The notes: generated by a model from the sequence alone, not told the origin. Positions 1 to 6,809 are shown, counted from the first letter of the stretch. The stretch: 7,821 bases of DNA from DATCZS01 sp036525795 (GCA_036525795.1 DATCZS010000097.1:1-7821), one strand, 5' to 3'. Numbers and translations: made by a program.

Positions 1-501
1 GGTGGCAGCCTGGGGGCCAGAGCGATCAACGATGCCGTGGTGTCCACCTTTCTCGGCTGGGACGGACCCGAGGTGGCCGTCGTGCACCTGTCGGGGCGCG
101 ATCACCAGCGCCACGTCGCCGAGCAGGTTGAGGGGTCCAGACTCGACTGGAAGGTGGTCGGCTTCGAGGACCGAATGGATCTGTTCTACGCGGTGGTGGA
201 TCTCGTGATCGCCCGCGCCGGTGGGGCGGTCGCCGAACTCACGGTGACCGGCACTCCGGCGATCCTGGTCCCGGGGGGGTTCGGCTCGGCCGGTCACCAG
301 GATGCCAATGCCAGAGCACTCGAGGAGGCAGGCAGTGCGGTGATCGTCGAGCAGGCCGAGCTCGACACGTTGGGAGATGCGGTGCGTGCGATCCTCCTCG
401 ATCCGCATGCGCTCGAACGGATGCGCCGGTCGGCGGGGCTCCTGGCCAGGCCGGGGGCGGCCGCACAGATCGCCCGCGCGATGATTGAGTCCCATGGCTG
501 A
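1..501 (+). CDS. murG: MurG, UDP-GlcNAc:lipid I N-acetylglucosaminyltransferase (3' part, start outside window)
   Basis: The reading frame is open from the first base and encodes the last 166 residues. MurG is the membrane-associated GT28 enzyme that adds GlcNAc to lipid I to make lipid II. The fragment opens exactly on the glycine-rich loop GGSLGARAIND that begins the C-terminal nucleotide-sugar domain. It then shows VIARAGGAVAEL (residues 69-80 of the fragment), the UDP-GlcNAc-binding RAG...E region, and HQDANA (99-104), matching the family's HQ..NA motif. Compared with the usual family length of about 355-370, roughly the first 190 residues lie upstream of the window. One oddity is PGGFGSAGHQ (91-100), where most MurG proteins have a PYP-type loop. 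The stop codon overlaps the murC start region by 8 bases, which suggests translational coupling. Identity is secure from the motifs and the neighbours. Confidence 0.95.
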   Translation, partial: GGSLGARAINDAVVSTFLGWDGPEVAVVHLSGRDHQRHVAEQVEGSRLDWKVVGFEDRMDLFYAVVDLVIARAGGAVAELTVTGTPAILVPGGFGSAGHQDANARALEEAGSAVIVEQAELDTLGDAVRAILLDPHALERMRRSAGLLARPGAAAQIARAMIESHG

Positions 502-1864
502 TCTCTCCCGCGTCCGTCGCATTCATCTCGTCGGGGTCGGGGGCACCGGAATGAACCCGCTCGCCAGGCTGCTCGCCGGCCGCGGGTACGTCGTGTCCGG
601 CTCCGACGTGCGGTCATCGGAGGCGATGGCCCGCCTGGAGGACCTCGGCCTCGAGGTGTGGGCCGGGCACCGGCCGGAATCGGTGCGTTCGGCCGACCTG
701 GTCGTGGCCTCGTCCGCCGTGCCGGATTCCGACGCCGAATTGGCCGCCGCCGGGGAGGCCGGCGTGCCCGTATGGCGCAGACCGCAGCTGCTCGAGGCGC
801 TCACGAGGCAGATCCCCACAATCGGGCCCACCGGCACGCACGGCAAGACGTCCACCACCGCCTTGATGGTGCTGGGGGCGCGCGCCGCCGGCCTCGACCC
901 GGCATTCGTCGTGGGAGGAGAGGTGCTGTCGCTGCGCACCAACGCCGCCGCCGGGAGCGACGATCTGTTCGTCCTCGAGGTCGACGAGGCGTTCGCCACG
1001 TTCGAGTCCGTTCACCTCGAGGGGCTGGTCGTGACCAACATCGAGGCGGAGCACCTCGAGCACTTCGGGACGTTCGCCGACCTCGAGGCGGCATTCGCCC
1101 GGGTCGTGCGCGGGGTGAACGGCCCCGTGGTCGTGTGCCGGGACGACCCGGGCGCTGCTCGGCTGGCGCAACGGACGGGAGCGATCACCTACGGCACGTC
1201 CCCGGGGGAGGGCTGGCAGATGACCGACGTCGCCATGTCCGCCGAGTCGGTGGCGTTCACCCTCAGCGGACCGGCCGGCAGGGCATCGGTCGAGGTTCCC
1301 CGCCCGGGAATCCACATCGCCCGGAACGCAGCGGGGGCCCTGGCGCTGCTCGCTCACAAGGGCATCGACATCGAGGCCGCCGCCCGCGGGGTGGCAGGGT
1401 TCGGCGGGGTGCGAAGGCGCTTCGAACTCAAGGGGGTGGTCTCCGACGTCACGGTCATCGACGACTACGCCCATCATCCGACCGAGGTCGCCGCCACTTT
1501 GCGCGCCGCCGCCGCGGGCTCGCACGGCCGTCTGTGGGCGGTGTTCCAGCCTCATCTCTACTCCAGGACCGAGCGGCTGTCCGTCGACTTCGGCCTGGCG
1601 CTGGCGAGTGCGGACCGGGTCGTCGTGACCGACGTCTATGGGGCACGGGAGGAGCCGCGGCCGGGCGTCACCGGCCAGTTGGTGGCCGACGCCGCGGTTC
1701 GGGCAGGAGCCCCTGCGGTGGACTACGTCGCGCATCGGGCGGACCTGGCCGGATTCCTGGCGGAACGGGTCGCGTCCGGTGACACGGTGATCACGATGGG
1801 TGCCGGCGACATCACCGTGGTGCCGGGCGAACTGCTCGCCCTGCTGGCGGCGAGGGCCTCGTGA
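494..1864 (+). CDS. murC: MurC, UDP-N-acetylmuramate--L-alanine ligase
   Basis: This cytoplasmic ATP-dependent ligase adds L-alanine to UDP-MurNAc, the first step of the peptide stem. The protein is 456 residues, a normal MurC length. The N-terminal Rossmann part contains HLVGVGGTGMNPLA (11-24). The P-loop is GTHGKTSTT (114-122). LEVDEAF (161-167) and NIEAEHLEHFG (182-192) fall in the central Mg/ATP domain. The C-terminal domain has GVRRRFELKG (305-314), IDDYAHHPTEV (322-332), FQPHLYSRT (351-359) and GAGDI (436-440). I chose ATG at 494 because MADLSRVRRIHLVGVGG begins at the usual distance before the glycine-rich loop; an in-frame TTG at 485 would add three residues. It overlaps the end of murG by 8 bases, and its stop overlaps the murB GTG by 4 bases. 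The DH.D-type motif in the central domain carries Asp-to-Glu changes, but the histidine is kept. Confidence 0.97.
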   Translation: MADLSRVRRIHLVGVGGTGMNPLARLLAGRGYVVSGSDVRSSEAMARLEDLGLEVWAGHRPESVRSADLVVASSAVPDSDAELAAAGEAGVPVWRRPQLLEALTRQIPTIGPTGTHGKTSTTALMVLGARAAGLDPAFVVGGEVLSLRTNAAAGSDDLFVLEVDEAFATFESVHLEGLVVTNIEAEHLEHFGTFADLEAAFARVVRGVNGPVVVCRDDPGAARLAQRTGAITYGTSPGEGWQMTDVAMSAESVAFTLSGPAGRASVEVPRPGIHIARNAAGALALLAHKGIDIEAAARGVAGFGGVRRRFELKGVVSDVTVIDDYAHHPTEVAATLRAAAAGSHGRLWAVFQPHLYSRTERLSVDFGLALASADRVVVTDVYGAREEPRPGVTGQLVADAAVRAGAPAVDYVAHRADLAGFLAERVASGDTVITMGAGDITVVPGELLALLAARAS

Positions 1865-2763
1865 ACGCCCTCGACCGGCTGGTCGATGCCGGCGTGGTGG
1901 AGGCAGGTGTGGGGGTGGGCCGCCACACCACCTACAAGCTGGGCGGCCCGGCCCGGTATTTCGCAGAGGTGGCCGATCGGAGCGCGCTCGACAGGGTGGC
2001 CGCCGCCTGGCGGGAGACGAATCTGCCTGTGCTGGTTCTCGGCTGGGGAAGCAATCTGGTGGTGGCCGATGCCGGGTTCGGGGGGCTGGTGATCCGACCG
2101 ACCGGATCCTTTGCGGTCATCCATCAGCATGAGGACCACATCGAGGCGGGGTGCGCGGTTCGCCTCCCGATGCTCGCCCGAGCGGCGGTGGAGAGGGGGA
2201 GACTGGGGTTGGAGTTCTTCGTGGGAATCCCCGGCACCGTCGGAGGGGCGGTGAGGCAGAACGCAGGATGTCACGGCTCCGAGACGGCCGACCGGCTGCT
2301 GTGGGCGGACGTGCTCGACATGAGGGAAGGGAGCGTCTTCCGGCGTACCGCCGCCGACCTCGACCTCGGATACCGGCGCTCGAACGTCGCCGCGGCCGAC
2401 GTCGTGCTCGCCGCCGCGTTCTCGTTCCGGCCGGGGCCGCCCGAGGAAGGCGAGCGCCTGATGCGGGAGATCACCAGGTGGCGCAGGGAGCATCAGCCCG
2501 GCGGGACGCTCAATGCCGGCAGTGTGTTCAAGAACCCGCCGGGAGACGCCGCCGGGCGGATCATCGACGCAGCCGGACTCAAGGGCTTCCGGGTCGGGGC
2601 GGTGTCGGTGTCGCTCCGTCATGCCAATTTCTTCGTGGCCGACGACGGCGCCACGGCCTCGGATCTGTACCGGTTGATCCAGGAGGTGCGACAGCGGGTG
2701 CTCGCTCTCACCGGAATCGCACTCGAACCCGAGATCTGTCTGGTCGGGGACTTCGAGGAATGA
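1861..2763 (+). CDS. murB: MurB, UDP-N-acetylenolpyruvoylglucosamine reductase (type II)
   Basis: This FAD- and NADPH-dependent cytoplasmic enzyme reduces UDP-GlcNAc-enolpyruvate to UDP-MurNAc, the substrate of MurC. It has 300 residues, the usual length of the shorter type II class. FAD-binding motifs are HTTYKLGGPARYF (22-34), GWGSNLVVAD (61-70) and GIPGTVGGAVRQNAGCHG (122-139). The C-terminal catalytic part has NAGSVFKNP (218-226), whose Ser221 aligns with the proton-donor serine of the family, then AGLKGFRVGAVSVSLRHANFFV (starting at 238). It ends in EPEICLVG, where Glu291 is the likely catalytic glutamate. The start is GTG at 1861, which shares the GTGA with the murC stop; this is the natural start, since TTYKLGG follows at the normal distance. 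The stop overlaps the ftsQ ATG (ATGA), so murC, murB and ftsQ are probably translationally coupled. Confidence 0.96.
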   Translation: MNALDRLVDAGVVEAGVGVGRHTTYKLGGPARYFAEVADRSALDRVAAAWRETNLPVLVLGWGSNLVVADAGFGGLVIRPTGSFAVIHQHEDHIEAGCAVRLPMLARAAVERGRLGLEFFVGIPGTVGGAVRQNAGCHGSETADRLLWADVLDMREGSVFRRTAADLDLGYRRSNVAAADVVLAAAFSFRPGPPEEGERLMREITRWRREHQPGGTLNAGSVFKNPPGDAAGRIIDAAGLKGFRVGAVSVSLRHANFFVADDGATASDLYRLIQEVRQRVLALTGIALEPEICLVGDFEE

Positions 2764-3557
2764 GCATCGACCCCCGGATGGCCGCCCGGCGTCGAACGGT
2801 GGCCGAGCAGCGTGCCAGGGGCAACATCCGCCGTCTGATCGGGCTGCTGTTGGGTGCGGCGACGATTGCGGGCGTGATCTGGCTCTTCCGCTCACCGGTC
2901 CTCTCGATCGGCCGATTGGAGGTGTCCGGGGTGGTGGCGTCGTCGGCCGATTCGATCCTGGCAGAGGCCGGAGTCGTGGTCGGGACGCCATTGATCTCGG
3001 TCGACGAGCGCGGCGTGGAGGAGCTGCTGGAAGAGGATCCGTGGGTGGTCGATGCCACGGTGGACCGGCAATGGCCGGACGTGGTGGCGGTCGCAGTCGT
3101 CGAGCGGGTTCCCGTCGCCTGGATCTCCGGACCGGCCGGCGTAGGCCGGATGGCGATCGACGGCGTCGTGGTGTCGCAGGGGGATCGGCCAGACGCGGCG
3201 CCGTTGGTGAGGACCGATCTGTCGACCTCGGTCGAGCCGGGCACCGGTTGGGACGACCGGCGGGTGCTGGGAGCGCTCGAGTTCATCTGGGCGCTTCGGG
3301 GCGACCTGGTGGCGGGGACGGTGGTGGACACCCGGGGGGCGGAGATCGTCGCCGAGGTCGTCGGGTTTCGAGTCCGGTTGGGTCTGCCCTCCGACATGGA
3401 GGCGAAGAGCCGGGCGCTGGCGGTGGTGATCGACAGCGAGCCCGAGGCGGGGAGCGAGATCACCCTGCTCAGTCCCTCCCGCCCCGCCGTGCTCGAACCG
3501 TCGAGCGTTCCTCCTCCGGACGAAGATCACGCCGGTGCGTCCGGCTCGACCCCCTGA
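2760..3557 (+). CDS. ftsQ: FtsQ/DivIB-type cell division protein with POTRA domain
   Basis: FtsQ is a bitopic divisome protein that links early and late components, working with FtsB/FtsL-type partners outside the membrane. The protein is 265 residues. It has a short basic cytoplasmic tail rich in Arg (1-25), one hydrophobic segment at about 26-43, and then a POTRA domain at about 46-117, starting SPVLSIGRLEVSGVV and ending with VVAVAVVERVPVAWI. A beta domain follows (about 118-238), and the Pro/Asp-rich C-terminal tail is probably disordered. The start is the ATG at 2760, overlapping the murB stop as ATGA. Sequence conservation in this family is low, so the call rests on domain order, size and position directly before ftsZ. 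No ftsA follows, as is usual in Actinobacteria. Confidence 0.92.
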   Translation: MSIDPRMAARRRTVAEQRARGNIRRLIGLLLGAATIAGVIWLFRSPVLSIGRLEVSGVVASSADSILAEAGVVVGTPLISVDERGVEELLEEDPWVVDATVDRQWPDVVAVAVVERVPVAWISGPAGVGRMAIDGVVVSQGDRPDAAPLVRTDLSTSVEPGTGWDDRRVLGALEFIWALRGDLVAGTVVDTRGAEIVAEVVGFRVRLGLPSDMEAKSRALAVVIDSEPEAGSEITLLSPSRPAVLEPSSVPPPDEDHAGASGSTP

Positions 3558-3699
3558 GCTAACCCTCGATTCGCCTGAAGCTAAAGCTCTACTTGAACGT
3601 CAAGAGTTCGGAGTTCACAGAGCTGCGATGATGTGTAAAGCTTCAGTACACGGTTGAACGAGCCGGCGAGCCTGTGCGCCGTCCCGAGGGAGAGTCGAC
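3558..3699 (+). promoter_or_regulatory. ftsQ-ftsZ intergenic region, probable ftsZ promoter/regulatory region
   Basis: This 142-base gap is the longest between genes in the cluster. By hand count 43 of 90 bases at 3571-3660 are G or C, far below the flanking genes. It contains an 8-bp inverted repeat, CTGAAGCT (3575-3582) with AGCTTCAG (3639-3646). It also contains a tight dyad CTTGA-ACG-TCAAG (3592-3604), direct repeats TAAAGCT (3582-3588 and 3636-3642), TTGAACG (3593-3599 and 3654-3660) and GAGTTC (3604-3609 and 3611-3616). I see no clean -35/-10 pair; TTCACA (3614-3619) and TAAAGC (3636-3641), 16 bases apart, are a weak candidate. Streptomyces and mycobacteria are known to have ftsZ promoters in this position, so a regulatory role is a reasonable inference. 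Confidence 0.5.
3686..3694 (+). promoter_or_regulatory. ftsZ ribosome binding site
   Basis: GAGGGAGAG lies five bases before the ATG at 3700. It is a strong purine-rich Shine-Dalgarno sequence and fixes the ftsZ start. The upstream in-frame-looking starts in other frames have no comparable signal. Confidence 0.75.
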
Positions 3700-4749
3700 A
3701 TGAACACCAGCGTTGGATCCGGCGGCTATCTCGCCGTCATCAAGGTCGTAGGAGTAGGCGGTGGCGGTGTGAACGCCATCAACCGGATGATCGAGGCCGG
3801 GGTGAGGGGCGTGGAGTTCGTGGCGCTCAACACCGACGCCCAGGCCCTCCTGTTGTCGGATGCCGACGTCAAGCTCGACATCGGTCGCGACATCACCCGG
3901 GGCCTGGGTGCGGGGGCCAACCCCGAGGTGGGCCGGGCGGCGGCGGAAGCCCATCGCCAGGAACTCGAGGAGGTGCTGAAGGGATCCGACATGGTCTTCA
4001 TCACCGCCGGCGAGGGCGGCGGCACCGGCACGGGGGGCGCCCCGATCGTGGCGGAGGTCGCCAAGAGCATGGGGGCGCTGACCGTGGGAGTGGTGACACG
4101 GCCCTTCGGCTTCGAAGGCCGCCGGCGGGCGCTCTATGCCGAGCAGGGCATCCAGGCGCTGCGCGAGGCGGTCGACACGCTGATCGTCATCCCCAACGAC
4201 CGGCTCCTCGAAGTGGGAGATCCGAAGGCGCCCATGCTGGAGACGTTCAGGATCGCCGACGAGGTACTGATGAACGGTGTCGCCGGGATCACCCAGATCA
4301 TCACCACCCCGGGGCTCATCAACGTCGACTTCGCCGACGTGAAGACGGTGATGTCGGATGCGGGCACGGCGGTGATGGGAATCGGCCGCGCCTCGGGCGA
4401 CGACCGCGGGGCCCAGGCGGCGCAGCGGGCGATCGCCAGCCCGATGCTGGAGTCTTCGATGGAGGGGGCCAAGGGCGTGCTGCTGTCCATCGCCGGGCCG
4501 TCCTCGATGACGCTCCACGAGGCGACCACCGCGGCGAAGGCCGTGGCGGATCACGCCGAGGACGACGCCGAGATCATCTTCGGCGCCATCGTCGACGACA
4601 CGCTCGGCGAGGAGATGCGGGTGACGGTGATCGCCGCCGGGTTCGACAAGCGGCGAGCACGGTCGTCGACCGGCCTCCGGTCGGTGGACACCCGCGGCCG
4701 CGGAGACGAAGACGACGATCTGGACATCCCCAGCTTCGTGAAGGGATGA
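3700..4749 (+). CDS. ftsZ: FtsZ, tubulin-like division GTPase
   Basis: FtsZ polymerises with GTP into the cytoplasmic Z ring that organises septation. The protein is 349 residues. The GTPase domain has VGVGGGGVNAINRM (17-30), NTDAQAL (44-50), the tubulin signature GGGTGTG (106-112, within AGEGGGTGTGGAP), RPFGFEGRRR (134-143) and NDRLL (166-170). The catalytic T7 loop is NVDFADV (208-214). The conserved core ends near IAAGF (311-315). Only about 24 residues of charged linker separate it from the C-terminal peptide DLDIPSFVKG (340-349), which binds SepF and other partners in this phylum. The protein is clearly shorter than the 379 to about 400 residues known from mycobacteria and Streptomyces, mainly because of the linker. 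The start is set by the strong ribosome binding site at 3686-3694. Its stop overlaps the next start (ATGA). Confidence 0.98.
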   Translation: MNTSVGSGGYLAVIKVVGVGGGGVNAINRMIEAGVRGVEFVALNTDAQALLLSDADVKLDIGRDITRGLGAGANPEVGRAAAEAHRQELEEVLKGSDMVFITAGEGGGTGTGGAPIVAEVAKSMGALTVGVVTRPFGFEGRRRALYAEQGIQALREAVDTLIVIPNDRLLEVGDPKAPMLETFRIADEVLMNGVAGITQIITTPGLINVDFADVKTVMSDAGTAVMGIGRASGDDRGAQAAQRAIASPMLESSMEGAKGVLLSIAGPSSMTLHEATTAAKAVADHAEDDAEIIFGAIVDDTLGEEMRVTVIAAGFDKRRARSSTGLRSVDTRGRGDEDDDLDIPSFVKG

Positions 4750-5360
4750 TCCGGAAGGTACGCGCCGAGTTCTCCGCCCGTTCCGACGGCGATCTCCGCG
4801 GAGATCCGGAGGCCCGCCGACGATTCTGCGACCGGTCGGGCATTCCCGCGTCGTGGGCCACCGTCCGCCAGGTGCACGGCGCCGGGGTGGCGGTGGTGTC
4901 CGAGCCGGGAGATCACGGGGACGCCGACGCGCTCGTCACCAGCCGTCCGGGGCTTCCGATCGCGGTGTTCACCGCCGACTGCCTCGGCATCGTCATCGAC
5001 GCCGGTTCGGCGGTGGGCGTGGCGCACGCCGGCTGGAGGGGCCTCGCGGCCGGGGTGATCGAAGCCACCATCGATGCGCTCGGGGCGGTCGGCGCCGAGC
5101 CCGTGGTGGCCACCATCGGGCCGGCGATCGGCCCGTGTTGCTTCGAGGTGGGACGCGAGGTCGCAGACGAGTTCCCCGAGCACACCGGCTCGACCTCCTG
5201 GGGCACCGTCTCGGTCGACCTGGTGGGAGCGGCGCGCGCCCGGCTCGGTGTGCCCACCGGCCGGGACGGCGGGTGCACCAGATGCGGAGAGGACTCGTTC
5301 TCGCACCGTCGCGACGGCACCCCGCAGCGCATGGCGGCGGTGGGATGGATCGAACCATGA
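4746..5360 (+). CDS. pgeF: PgeF/YfiH family protein (peptidoglycan editing factor, laccase-domain/DUF152)
   Basis: The protein is 204 residues and belongs to the YfiH/YlmD family, also annotated as polyphenol oxidase or purine nucleoside phosphorylase. Family members bind zinc and act on purine nucleosides. E. coli YfiH (PgeF) has been linked to removing wrongly built UDP-MurNAc-L-Ser, an editing role that fits this mur/fts setting. The metal ligands are visible: QVHG (His44), TADC (Cys79) and HAGWRG (His94). GDADALVT (58-65) and IGPAIGPCCFEVG (124-136) are also typical. The C-terminal CTRC (177-180) and SFSHRRDG (184-191) match the family signature. ATG at 4746 overlaps the ftsZ stop, and its own stop overlaps the yggS ATG. 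The family is certain; which activity matters here is not shown by the sequence. Confidence 0.9.
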   Translation: MIRKVRAEFSARSDGDLRGDPEARRRFCDRSGIPASWATVRQVHGAGVAVVSEPGDHGDADALVTSRPGLPIAVFTADCLGIVIDAGSAVGVAHAGWRGLAAGVIEATIDALGAVGAEPVVATIGPAIGPCCFEVGREVADEFPEHTGSTSWGTVSVDLVGAARARLGVPTGRDGGCTRCGEDSFSHRRDGTPQRMAAVGWIEP

Positions 5361-6004
5361 GCTACGGCACGGTGTGCGATCGAATCGCAGCAGCGTGCGA
5401 GCGCGCCGGACGACCGGCCGAAGAGGTCGAGCTTCTCGTCGTCAGCAAGGGCCGGTCCGTCGCCGCCGTGGAGGAGGTGTACCGCCTGGGCCACCGTGTG
5501 TTCGGCGAGAACCGGGCTCAAGAGCTCCGGGAGAAGGCCCCGCAGCTCCCGGCGGACATTCGATGGCACTTCGTTGGCCCTCTTCAGACGAACAAGGTTC
5601 GGGTGGTGCGCCCTGCGGTGGCGGCGCTGCACTCCATGGATCGCGATTCGCTGGCTCTCGCCTGGTTGAAGGGACGGGGCATGCCTCCGCCGGTGTACGT
5701 CGAGGTCAACATCGGGAACGAGCCCCAGAAGGCAGGGGTGGCGCCCGAAGAGGTGGGCCCGTTCTGTGATCGGCTGGCCGACCTCGGAGTGCCGATGCTC
5801 GGCCTGATGGCCATCCCACCCCAGGGTGAGACCCCGGACGACAGCCGCTCCCACTTCGCCGCCCTGCGGAGGATCCGAGACGAAGTAATGGACGTTCACC
5901 CCCAAGTCGCCGGCCTGAGCATGGGGATGACGGACGACTTCGAGGTGGCGATCGAAGAAGGAGCTACGGTCATTCGTGTCGGTCGGGCTATCTTTGATCC
6001 TTGA
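5357..6004 (+). CDS. yggS: YggS/PLPBP family pyridoxal phosphate homeostasis protein
   Basis: This is a cytoplasmic PLP-binding protein with the fold of alanine racemase's barrel domain. It is thought to buffer or deliver vitamin B6 cofactor and has no well-defined catalytic reaction. The protein is 215 residues, slightly shorter than E. coli YggS (234). Motifs are LLVVSKGRSV (26-35), with Lys31 as the PLP-binding lysine, FGENRAQEL (49-57), HFVGPLQTNK (71-80), VEVNIGNEPQKAGV (115-128), LSMGMTDDFEVAI (187-199) and VIRVGRAIF (205-213). I chose ATG 5357 because it gives the same ATGA overlap as the preceding gene pair and has purines GGGATGG eight bases upstream. An in-frame ATG at 5345 would add four residues. 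Position between pgeF and sepF is the conserved ylmD-ylmE-sepF order of Gram-positive bacteria. Confidence 0.93.
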   Translation: MSYGTVCDRIAAACERAGRPAEEVELLVVSKGRSVAAVEEVYRLGHRVFGENRAQELREKAPQLPADIRWHFVGPLQTNKVRVVRPAVAALHSMDRDSLALAWLKGRGMPPPVYVEVNIGNEPQKAGVAPEEVGPFCDRLADLGVPMLGLMAIPPQGETPDDSRSHFAALRRIRDEVMDVHPQVAGLSMGMTDDFEVAIEEGATVIRVGRAIFDP

Positions 6005-6006
6005 GG
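6003..6006 (+). promoter_or_regulatory. sepF ribosome binding site overlapping the yggS stop
   Basis: GAGG lies nine bases before the ATG at 6016 and partly inside the yggS stop codon. It supports ATG 6016 over the in-frame TTG at 6001, which would read MRSNL before the conserved membrane-binding helix. Confidence 0.5.
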
Positions 6007-6015
6007 TCGAACCTG

Positions 6016-6531
6016 ATGTCATCACTGTTCTCCAAAGCACTCGTGTATCTCGGTCTCGTCGACGAGGACCAGCCAGACGCGGACCCGGGCTACGAGCTCG
6101 AAGGCGGGCCGGCGCAGAGCGCCGCCCGGGGCGGTCAGATCGTGCCGGAGGGCCGGCGCATCGAGCCCCCGCCGGTGGCGTCGCGAACGTATGCCACCCG
6201 GTCCGACTCCGGGCAGTCGGTGGCCGGAGTCCGTCCGATTCGCCCCATGAGCCACGCCGACGTCCTCGTGGTGGAGGAGTTCGGCGACGCCAAGGTGCTG
6301 GCCGACCGGATCCGTGACAGGGTTGCCGTGGTGCTCGACTTCCGTCGAGTGGACACCGAGTTGACCAGACGGGTCGTGGATTTCTGCTCCGGACTGATCT
6401 ACGCCCTCGACGGGACGATGAACAAGGTCGGAGAGGGGTTGGTGCTCGTTCTCCCTCCGGGGGCGACGCTGGACGGCTCGGAAAAGCGCAGGCTGGCGGC
6501 GCTCGGCGCCTACGAGCTCCCGGTCGACTGA
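6016..6531 (+). CDS. sepF: SepF, FtsZ membrane anchor and division protein
   Basis: SepF binds the FtsZ C-terminal peptide and attaches the Z ring to the membrane; in Actinobacteria without FtsA it is the main known tether. The protein is 171 residues. The N-terminus MSSLFSKALVYLGLVDEDQ is a short amphipathic helix of the type that inserts into membrane. Residues 20-73 form a Pro/Gly/Arg-rich flexible linker. The conserved SepF core runs from about 74 to 150: IRPMSHADVLVVEEFGDA, then RDRVAVVLDFRRVD (100-113), VVDFCSGLIYALDGTMNKVG (120-139) and LVLVLPPG (142-149). A short tail without the common FLLTP-type ending closes the protein. It sits 11 bases after yggS and 3 bases before yggT, in one likely transcript with ftsZ. 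Confidence 0.94.
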   Translation: MSSLFSKALVYLGLVDEDQPDADPGYELEGGPAQSAARGGQIVPEGRRIEPPPVASRTYATRSDSGQSVAGVRPIRPMSHADVLVVEEFGDAKVLADRIRDRVAVVLDFRRVDTELTRRVVDFCSGLIYALDGTMNKVGEGLVLVLPPGATLDGSEKRRLAALGAYELPVD

Positions 6532-6534
6532 CGC

Positions 6535-6801
6535 ATGCGTTCCACCCTCCTCCTGCTGCTCAACCTGTACTCGCTGGCCGTGCTCGCCTGGGTGATCCTC
6601 TCGTGGATCCGGGTGTCGTCGAACCATCCTCTGGCGCGCGTCGTGGTGTTTCTCGACAGGATCATCTATCCGGTGATCCTGCCGCTCCGGCGCATCCTCC
6701 CGCCGCTGCGGTTCGGGGGAGCCATGCTCGACCTGTCACCGATCGTGCTGTTGTTCGCGCTCAGGCTGCTGTCCAGCATCGTGGCGCGCCTGAGTTTCTG
6801 A
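6535..6801 (+). CDS. yggT: YggT family small membrane protein
   Basis: The protein is 88 residues with two hydrophobic membrane segments, about 4-24 and 66-84. They are joined by the family motif region HPLARVVVFLDRIIYPVILP and LRRILPPLRFGG (51-62), followed by LDLSPIVLL (65-73), matching the DLSP signature. YggT/YlmG proteins are linked to division, membrane or nucleoid organisation and, in chloroplasts, to nucleoid distribution; the exact function is unresolved. ATG 6535 comes three bases after the sepF stop. No strong ribosome binding site is visible, so translation probably depends on coupling to sepF. Confidence 0.9.
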   Translation: MRSTLLLLLNLYSLAVLAWVILSWIRVSSNHPLARVVVFLDRIIYPVILPLRRILPPLRFGGAMLDLSPIVLLFALRLLSSIVARLSF

Positions 6802-6809
6802 ACGGTGCT

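Noticed and set aside
614..1735. A 373-codon open frame on the - strand opposite murC
   Set aside because: It is the antisense shadow of a confident murC. Long stop-free antisense frames are expected at this GC content, and the translation has no recognisable domain.
1723..2991. A 422-codon open frame on the - strand opposite murB and ftsQ
   Set aside because: It spans several real genes on the other strand, and its Pro/Arg/His-rich composition is typical of an out-of-frame reading.
3591..3632. A TTGAAC (3593-3598) and GATGAT (3627-3632) promoter pair for ftsZ
   Set aside because: The spacing is 28 bases, far too long for a sigma-70-type promoter.
3643..4554. A 303-codon open frame on the - strand opposite ftsZ
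   Set aside because: It lies entirely over ftsZ and its control region, has a His/Arg/Gly-rich low-complexity translation and no family motif, so it is a shadow.
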